From contig CAVOXR010000015.1 of NCBI GenBank assembly GCA_963700475.1, positions 649,258 to 713,257 on the forward strand: DNA of 64,000 nt. Direction: 5' to 3'. Below the pieces are notes generated by a model. The model did not search any database and was not told the DNA's origin. It saw only the letters and a list, made by a program, of their open reading frames with translations. This DNA comes from Prado023 sp963700475. Lineage in GTDB: Bacteria > Actinomycetota > Actinomycetes > S36-B12 > CAIYMF01. This document shows, in pieces, positions 55,252 through 64,000 of this stretch. Within the stretch, counting starts at the first letter, position 1; each line of letters opens with the position of its first letter. The translations under genes were made by a program, and so were the position numbers.

Positions 55252-55255
<4 letters not shown>
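54950..55255 (+). CDS. Small membrane-anchored protein upstream of alaS (DUF6167-like)
   Basis: 101-residue protein with one N-terminal hydrophobic segment (FWMVVGAVGGVVAYRKG), then an Ala/Lys/Arg-rich helix and a Pro-rich tail. Proteins of this form often precede alaS in actinomycetes, and no function is known. Its stop overlaps the alaS start (ATGA). Confidence 0.68.
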
Positions 55256-57937
<2,682 letters not shown>

Positions 57938-57938
<1 letters not shown>

Positions 57939-58390
57939 TGCGTCCGGGCGTCCGGATCGGGATCGACGTCGGGTCCGTGCGGATCGGCGTGGCCCGCACC
58001 GACCCCTCCGGGCTGCTGGCGGTTCCCGTGGAGACCGTGGCACGCGGTGAGGGGGACCTCGCGCGGATCGCCGAGCTGGTGGCCGAGCACGAGGCCGTCG
58101 AGGTGGTCGTGGGCCTGCCGCTGTCGATGTCGGGCAAGCCGGGACCGGCGGCCGAGGCGGCGCGGGAGTTCGCTGTCCACCTGGCGCCGGTGGTGGCGCC
58201 CGTCCCGGTGCGACTGGTCGACGAGCGGCTGTCGACCGTGTCGGCCACCCGGGACCTGCGGGCGGCTGGGCGGTCGTCGCGCACGAGTCGCGCAGTGGTG
58301 GATCAAGCGGCCGCGGTGGTGATCGTCCAATACGCTGTCGACAGTGAGCGCGCGACCGGCGTCGCGCCCGGGACCCTCGTTCAGGAGTGA
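57938..58390 (+). CDS. ruvX: Putative pre-16S rRNA nuclease RuvX (YqgF)
   Basis: 150-residue RNase H-fold nuclease. Catalytic residues are in RIGIDVGSVRIGVAR (first Asp), VVVGLPLSMSG and RLVDERLSTVSA. The GTG start overlaps the alaS stop by one base. It would complete 16S rRNA 5' maturation. The alaS-ruvX-mltG-aroE order is conserved in actinomycetes. Confidence 0.92.
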
Positions 58391-58391
58391 G

Positions 58392-59513
58392 ATGAGCAAC
58401 CTCGGCCTGCAGATGTCGTCGGACAGCCGGCCTCCTGAGGGCCCGAGGCACCGCGGCCGCTCGTGGATCGCGATCCTGCTGAGCATCGGCGTCCTGGCGA
58501 TGATCGGCTTCGGCGTCAAGTTCGCCATCGAGAACATCCCCGACTTCGGTGGGCCTGCCGACTATGTCGGGGAGGGCACGGACCCGGTCGAGGTGAAGGT
58601 CGAGGAGGGCCAGACGCTCACGGAGATCGGGCGCACCCTCAAGGCGCTGGGTGTCGTCGCGTCCGTCGATGCCTGGCTCGAGGCGGCCAACAGGGAGTCC
58701 AAGGCGAAGCTGATCGGCCCGGGCCTCTACGACATGCGCAAGGAGATGAGCGCCGCGGCGGCCGTCGACCGCATGATCGATCCGACCGCGCGGATGACCG
58801 ACAAGCTGCTGCTTCGGGAGGGCCTTCGCTTCACGCAGAGCATCGAGACGATCTCGGCAGCGACGGGCATCTCGAAGAAGAAGCTCGTGGCGGCGTCGAA
58901 GGGCGGGAAGATCGGGTTGCCCAAGTACGCACAGGACAACGCCGAGGGCTTCCTGTTCCCCGCGACCTACGAGCTGGAGAAGGGCGAGACAGCCACCGAG
59001 ATCCTGACCCGGTTGGTCGACCGCTGGGACGAGTCGGCGACGACGCTGAACCTCGAGGCGGGCGCCAAGGAGAACGGCGTGACCCCCTACGAGGCGATGA
59101 TCATCGCCAGCCTCGTCCAGGCCGAGGGCCATCCCGACGACTTCGACAAGGTCGCGCGCGTCATCTACAACAGGCTGGATCCCGAGACGTGGGGCGGAAC
59201 GTACGGGTTGCTCCAGATGGACGCCACCGTCAACTACGCCCTCGACAAGTCCGAGATCAACCTGACCACCGAGGAGCTGCAGAACACCGACTCGCCCTAC
59301 AACACGTACAAGAACCCGGGCCTGCCGCCCACGCCGATCAACTCACCGGGTGAGGCGGCGATCGAGGCGGCCCTGAACCCGGCTGAGGGGGACTGGCTGT
59401 ACTACGTCACGGTGAACCCGGACTCCGGCGAGACCAAGTTCACCGCCGACTACAACGAGTTCCTCGGATTCAAGTCCGAGCTCACGGACTGGCTCGCAGC
59501 GAACCCGCAGTGA
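58392..59513 (+). CDS. mltG: Endolytic murein transglycosylase MltG (YceG family)
   Basis: 373-residue inner-membrane enzyme that cuts nascent glycan strands. One membrane helix (about 24-42) is followed by a LysM-like domain and the YceG catalytic domain, with the active-site Glu in IIASLVQAEG. Typical blocks are FLFPATYELEKGETATEIL and NTYKNPGLPPTPINSPG. The ATG was chosen for its AGGAG site. aroE overlaps as GTGA. Confidence 0.92.
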   Translation: MSNLGLQMSSDSRPPEGPRHRGRSWIAILLSIGVLAMIGFGVKFAIENIPDFGGPADYVGEGTDPVEVKVEEGQTLTEIGRTLKALGVVASVDAWLEAANRESKAKLIGPGLYDMRKEMSAAAAVDRMIDPTARMTDKLLLREGLRFTQSIETISAATGISKKKLVAASKGGKIGLPKYAQDNAEGFLFPATYELEKGETATEILTRLVDRWDESATTLNLEAGAKENGVTPYEAMIIASLVQAEGHPDDFDKVARVIYNRLDPETWGGTYGLLQMDATVNYALDKSEINLTTEELQNTDSPYNTYKNPGLPPTPINSPGEAAIEAALNPAEGDWLYYVTVNPDSGETKFTADYNEFLGFKSELTDWLAANPQ

Positions 59514-60448
59514 CCGACGTGCCGCCCCTGCCCAGTGAACCCTCCACGACGGGTCAGAACCTCCAGGCCGCCACGGAGGGTTCGACTCCTCGTGGAGGTT
59601 CTGCGCGGGGCGGGCGGCGGGCGGCGGTGCTCGGCAGCCCGATCGCGCACAGCCTCTCGCCGGTCCTGCACCGTGCGGCCTACGCGCAACTCGGACTCGA
59701 CTGGGCCTACGACGCGATCGAGGTGGATTCGGCCGGGTTGGCGCAGTTCCTGGCCGGGTGTGGGCCGGAGTGGGCCGGGCTCTCGCTGACGATGCCACTG
59801 AAGCGCGCGGTGCTGCCGTTGCTGGACAGTGCCAGCGAGCTTGTCGGTGTCGTCGGCGGGGCCAACACGGTCGTGTTCACCGCAGACGGTCTGGTCGGTC
59901 ACAACACGGACGTCGTCGGGATCGTCGGGGCCCTGCGCGGGATCGGTGCTCAACCCGGGCCCGCGATGGTGCTGGGTGGGGGAGCGACCGCCGCCTCGGC
60001 CCTTGCGGCGCTGGCAGCCATGGGCTGCCCCAACGCCGTGGTGTGCGCCCGGCGTCCCGAGGCAGCAGTGGACCTCGTCGATGTTGCCGAGCGCCTCGGC
60101 GTGGGTCTGGATCTGAGGGGCTGGCCCGACGCGCTGCCCTCCCGGGATGAGGCGTCCATTGTGGTGTGCACGGTCCCGGCTGCGGCCGGGGCGAGCCTCC
60201 TGGCCGCTGTTCCCGCAGAACCCGGGTGGCTGCTGGATGTCTCCTACTCACCGTGGCCGCCAGCTCTGGTCGCGGCGTGGGTCGCGGCGGGTGGTCGGGC
60301 TGTTGCCGGCGACGAGATGCTGCTGCTCCAAGCCGCCGAGCAGGTCCGCCTCATGACCGGACTTGACCCGGACGTCGCGACCATGCGCGCCGCCTTGAGC
60401 GTTGAACTCGAATGGAGCACAGGAATTCAAGCCAACGTGGACTCCTGA
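59510..60448 (+). CDS. aroE: Shikimate dehydrogenase with an unusual N-terminal extension
   Basis: 312-residue enzyme that reduces 3-dehydroshikimate using NADPH. The core begins at AAVLGSPIAHSLSP (residue 38). The catalytic Lys is K98 in LTMPLKRAV, and GGANTVV and GHNTDVVG are present. The first 37 residues are extra, and residues 16-32 are encoded by a perfect 11-bp inverted repeat. The GTG at 59510 overlaps the mltG stop (GTGA). Translation could instead start at GTG 59626, but that would remove conserved residues. Confidence 0.88.
   Translation: MTDVPPLPSEPSTTGQNLQAATEGSTPRGGSARGGRRAAVLGSPIAHSLSPVLHRAAYAQLGLDWAYDAIEVDSAGLAQFLAGCGPEWAGLSLTMPLKRAVLPLLDSASELVGVVGGANTVVFTADGLVGHNTDVVGIVGALRGIGAQPGPAMVLGGGATAASALAALAAMGCPNAVVCARRPEAAVDLVDVAERLGVGLDLRGWPDALPSRDEASIVVCTVPAAAGASLLAAVPAEPGWLLDVSYSPWPPALVAAWVAAGGRAVAGDEMLLLQAAEQVRLMTGLDPDVATMRAALSVELEWSTGIQANVDS
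59555..59603. repeat. Inverted repeat inside the 5' end of aroE
   Basis: CAGAACCTCCA (59555-59565) pairs perfectly with TGGAGGTTCTG (59593-59603). The inner part can form a further short hairpin (GGAG with CTCC). Located in the coding extension, it resembles a small palindromic element inserted in frame. Confidence 0.55.
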
Positions 60449-60590
60449 CGATTCACCAGCCGAGGAGTGGGGCTGGCCCACGCCGATGATCCGGTGAGGG
60501 TCCGATGGAGCAGGTGGCAGCAGTGGGCGTCGAGCTCGCAGGCGCCGATGCCCCGCGGGCCTTCCCGGGCACCCCAGGAGGGCCGACACG

Positions 60591-62428
60591 ATGACGACCA
60601 ACCTCTCCGGCAGCCTGTCCGAGTTCAGCCTCGCCGAGGTCTTGTCCCTGTTGGGGATGGGCGGTCGAACCGCGCGCATGCAGGTGACCTCTGCAGACGC
60701 CGTGGGCACCGTGCACCTCGTGGAGGGACGGATCTCGTCAGCTACCGCGGACAGTGCTCGTGCCGGCCTCCTGCGCGGCGTGGTCGCGGCACTGCCGGTG
60801 CCCGCCGACGACCTGGCACAGGCCCTGCTCGCCGAGGCCCCCGTGCGATCTCTGGTGGACGCGGGCGTCGTGGACCGGGAGGCCGCCCAGCGGGTGGCGT
60901 CCGAGCACTGCACCGAGGCGGTCGGCGAGATGCTCGACTGGACGTCGGGGGAGTTCGCCGTGTGGGTGGGGTCGCAGGACCCGGCCGACATCGGTGTGCG
61001 CCTCGACGTGCACGAGCTCGTGGCTGCCGCGCGGGAGCGGGCCCAGGAGTGGCACGACCTGCGGGCAGCCCTGCCGGAGCCCGACAGCGTCCTGGCCCTG
61101 GTCCCTGACGTTGCGCAGGCTCCCGTCGTCGACCGGGAGGACTGGGCGGTGCTCGCCCGCGTCGACGGTCGACGGACGCTTGCCGAGGTCCTTGCGGCCC
61201 AGGGGGCTGCGCCCGTTGTCCGCGGGAAATCGACTGGTCCAGCTCATGGGCCGCGGCCTCGTCGCGGTGCAGGTCGGCGGCGGGGATGCCGAGCACCAGC
61301 GGACCAACCAGATGCTGGACGCCTTCGACGCGGGCGGCCCTGTCGATGAGGTCGTCGAGGAGTCTGCCTCGGCGGAGCCGGAGTACGTCCCTGAGGTCCA
61401 TGACCTGTTCGTCACCGAGCCCGAGGCTGTGCAGGAGTGGCAGGTTGCCGTCGCCGACTCGTGGAGTGACTCGGACCTGGTGCCGGTCGTGAACCTCGGT
61501 GCGGAGTCCTCGGCGGATCCTGCACCGGTGCCGGCCGAGGAGTATGCGGCCAGCGAATGGGCGGGCATGGTTGCCCCAGCGTTCCCTGCTGGCGCGGAAC
61601 CCCTGCTCTCCCAGTCCTTCCCGGCGGAGGTCGAGCCTGTCCCCTTCGACCTCGAGCCGACGGCCTTCGACCGGAGCCCACCGCCTTCGAGCTCGAGCCG
61701 GTCGCCTTCGAGACCGTCGACCCACCGCCTACGAGGTCGAGTCGGTCGCCTACGAGCTCGAACCCACAGCCTACGAAATCGAGCCGGTCGCCTTCGACAT
61801 CGATCAGAGCAGCTTCGACATCGAGCCAACCACCTACGAGCTCGAGCCGGGGGAAGTTGCTGCCGATCCGGTGACTTCCGAAGCTGGGGCCCTGCCGTAC
61901 GTCGTCGAGTCCGAGGTCCAGGAGGGTGCGCCCGTCACGTTCGACCTCGAGCCCCTCGCCGACCCGGTGGGTGAGCCGTTCGCCTGGTCCCCGTGGGCAC
62001 AGGAGATGGGTCTGGGCGAGGCCCCCGTGGTCGCGGCCGCGCCGGAGTCCTTCGCAGGGGGCGGCTTCGCGGACATGGTGGAGGACGCCGGAGGGCATGG
62101 CCACACCGACGCGTTCCCCGTTCCGTTGGCACCCGTCGGGGAGGTGCCGGAGGTCCACGCCCCCCCGGAGTACGCCGCGCCGGAGTACGAGCCGGTGGAT
62201 GAGGTCGCCCAGTTCATGCCCCAACCACGGGATCCCGGCGACGGTGTCGGCGAGCCCATGGCATATTCCGCGGTCCTCGGAGCACATGCTGCCGACCCGG
62301 AGTCCGCCGAGGCTAAGGCGGAGGCAGGCGTGCCCGCAGAGGGTCCCGAGGCCCACGCGGAGTCGGCGTCCGACCCCCTGGCCGGTGGCCTGCTCGCCCA
62401 CTTGATGTCCAGCGTTCGAGGACTGTGA
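60591..62428 (+). CDS. DUF4388 protein with an acidic seven-residue repeat region (about three frameshifts)
   Basis: The N-terminal DUF4388 domain (LSGSLSEFSLAEVLSLLGMGGRT) is found in regulators of pili, gliding and signalling. A helical middle region is followed by an acidic, Pro-rich tail with about ten units like FELEPVA or YEIEPVA. The frame breaks near 61224-61226 (extra G in CGCGGGAAAT) and at about 61672 and 61711 (probable missing bases in the repeat). The corrected length is about 612 residues. A strong AGGAGG precedes the ATG. The pilB gene follows by 73 bases, so a role in type IV pilus control is inferred. Confidence 0.7.
61645..61852 (+). repeat. Acidic heptad repeat, about ten 21-bp units
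   Basis: Consensus [FY]-[DE]-[LIV]-[DE]-P-[TV]-A. The codons vary between units (GAG/GAC, CTC/ATC/GTC), so the repeat is conserved at the protein level. Two frame breaks lie inside it. Confidence 0.7.
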
Positions 62429-62501
62429 TGGCTGGGCCGCCCACAGGGGTGGCCCGGGGCCCGGCAGATGATGTGCGGGGACCCGCGGGGGAGCGTGGGC
62501 C

Positions 62502-64000
62502 GTGAAGCAGTTGGGAGATGTCCTGCTCGAGCGTGGCCTGGCCACGCCCGAACAGGTCTATGAAGCCGGGCAGGAGCAACGCCGCGTCGGGCGCAGCATG
62601 GGCCGGGTCCTGGTCGACCAGGGAGTGCTCAGCGAGGCTGACCTCGTGCGGGCGCTGGCCGCCCAGATCGGCCTCGACTACGTCGACCTCGGCGACGCCC
62701 TGATCGACCCCTCGGCCAGCGCACTGGTCCCGGGCGCCGTGTGCCGGCGGCACATGCTCGTCCCGGTTCGCTTCGTCGAGGGCAAGCTCGTCATCGCGAT
62801 GGCTGACCCGGCGAACGTCATCGCGCTCGACGATGTCCGTTCGATCGCCAAGGTGGACCTCAAGCCCGTCGTGTCGACCCGTGGGGACGTCATGGCGGCG
62901 ATCGCACGGGCATACCGTGCTGGCGACGAGCTGGACAGCCTCAGCACCGCCATAGAGGTCCGCAACACCGACGAGGAGGACCTGACCAGGATCAAGGAGG
63001 TCGTCGAGGACGCCCCCATCGTCAGGTTCGTGAACCTCATGATCAACCAGGCGGATCCAGGACCGGCGCCTCGGACATCCACATCGAGCCGACCGGAGAC
63101 GGACCTGCGCGATCCGCTACCGCATCGACGGCGTGCTGCACGAGGTCATGCAGTGCCGCCAAGCCGATTCCAGCCGGCGTGATCTCGCGCCTGAAGATCA
63201 TGGCCGACATGAACATCGCCGAGCGGCGCCTGCCCCAGGACGGCCGCATCCGCTGCCACCGGGCAGGCCGCGAGTGCGACGTGCGCGTCTCCGACCCTGC
63301 CCACCGCGCAGCGGCGAGACGGTCGTCATGCGCATCCTCGACAAGGTCGGCGCTCATGCTGGACTCGAGGACCTCGGCTTCGCCGCCGAGACTGCTCGAA
63401 CGCTTCGAGCAGCCGATCGACCAGCCGAACGGCATCGTCCTGGTCACCGGCCCGACCGGCTCCGGCAAGACGACGACGCTCTACGCGGCGCCTCGAACGA
63501 GCATCAACCGACCGAGCGCGAAGATCATCACCATCGAGGACCCGGTCGAGTACCAGCTCGACGGCATCACGCAGGTGCAGGTCAACGCGAAGGTCGGCCT
63601 GACCTTCGCCGCCGCGCCTGCGCTCCATCCTGCGCGCAGGACCCGGACGTCATCCTGGTCGGCGAGATCCGCGACCTGGAGACGGCGGAGATCGCGATCC
63701 AGGCCTCGCTCACCGGCCACCTCGTGTTCTCCACCCTGCACACGAACGACGCGGCGTCGGCGGTGACGCGCCTGGTCGACATGGGCGTCGAGCCGTTCCT
63801 GGTGGCGTCGCGCGCTCGGCGGCGTGCTGGCCCAGCGCCTGGCGCGGCGGCTCTGCGCCAAGTGCAAGGAGCCGTACGAGCCGACTGGTGACACCCTGTT
63901 CGGCGGCTCGGTACCGGTCGAACCCCGAGGAGCCGCCGCCGACGTTGTACCGGGCCAAGGGGTGCGGTGCATGCGCGCACACCGGTTATAAGGGCCGCCT
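62502..64000 (+). CDS. pilB: Type IV pilus/type II secretion ATPase PilB/GspE, 3'-truncated, with many frameshifts
   Basis: Hexameric ATPase that drives pilus extension. The N-terminal domain (MKQLGDVLLERGLATPEQV...) reads cleanly to about residue 185. After that, expected blocks appear in shifting frames: SDIHIEP, RLKIMADMNIAERRLPQDGRI, Walker A GPTGSGKTTT, Walker B LVGEIRD, LTGHLVFSTLHTNDA and the Cys-rich end GCGACAHTGYKGR. At least ten single-base insertions would be needed to restore the gene between 63050 and 63900. The conserved motifs persist, so assembly error is more likely than decay. GTG start with a GGGGGAG site. Confidence 0.82.

Noticed and set aside
59570..59600. tRNA T-arm-like sequence (GGTTCGACTCC) in aroE
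   Set aside because: No acceptor, D or anticodon stem can be drawn around it; it is the inner part of the inverted repeat.
60449..60590. c-di-GMP or other riboswitch before the DUF4388 gene
   Set aside because: Only a simple CCAGCC/GGCTGG hairpin and a strong ribosome-binding site are seen; no known aptamer pattern.
62502..64000. True pilB pseudogene
   Set aside because: All catalytic motifs are preserved and indels rise only near the window end, so error is the simpler explanation; left open pending reads.

Overview
The window is a high-GC (roughly 70 %) stretch of an actinomycete chromosome. The gene order is the strongest clue. One block (CDP-alcohol transferase, DUF881, small basic protein, DUF881, gcvH, FHA protein, MerR, DUF151 nuclease, MerR, gcvP) and a second (PI synthase, acyltransferase, PimA-type transferase, pdxS, pdxT, yebC, ruvCAB, yajC-secD-secF, rel, cyclophilin, metallo-hydrolase, hisS, aspS, rarA, alaS, ruvX, mltG, aroE) match, from memory, the order in Mycobacterium and Streptomyces. 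Short TAnnnT boxes 6-7 bases before start codons and many ATGA/GTGA overlaps are also typical. I cannot name the order or genus.

Layout. 1-6.6 kb: end of a sugar ABC importer, a family-1 glycosidase, a convergent glycogen-debranching enzyme, an enoyl-CoA hydratase and an NAD(P)-binding protein. 6.6-9.6 kb: a membrane histidine kinase with duplicated architecture and its LuxR-type regulator. 9.6-10.0 kb: the only long gene-free gap. 10.0-21.2 kb: lipid and sugar-nucleotide genes, then the glycine-cleavage/MerR/FHA block. 21.3-25.2 kb: small metabolic genes and an EF-G-like GTPase. 25.3-28.6 kb: phosphatidylinositol and mannoside synthesis. 28.8-34.2 kb: an exported DUF3048 lipoprotein, PLP synthase, YebC and a wax-ester synthase-like protein with a lysine-rich tail. 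34.3-42.2 kb: SOS-type ruvCAB, Sec accessory proteins and the ppGpp enzyme. 42.4-53.4 kb: DUF349 protein, cyclophilin, metallo-hydrolase, two tRNA synthetases, copper genes and two minus-strand genes. 53.4-60.4 kb: rarA, alaS, ruvX, mltG, aroE. 60.6 kb to the end: a DUF4388 protein and the PilB/GspE ATPase, apparently the start of a type IV pilus locus.

Most genes are housekeeping: central metabolism, envelope lipids, DNA repair, secretion, translation and stringent response. The least expected signals lie between genes or in odd tails. There is a 71-bp hairpin repeat present twice, both times between convergent genes. A shared operator-like motif lies in front of the FHA gene and the second MerR gene. 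An acidic seven-residue repeat follows the DUF4388 domain. An 18-bp repeat encodes the lysine-rich tail of the wax-ester synthase-like protein.

Sequence quality matters. Likely single-base indels interrupt the kinase, the DUF4242 gene, the wax-ester synthase tail, alaS (twice), the DUF4388 gene (about three times) and pilB (about ten or more). Their density rises sharply toward the right end, which looks like assembly error rather than gene decay. No tRNA, rRNA, CRISPR array, insertion sequence or prophage was seen.
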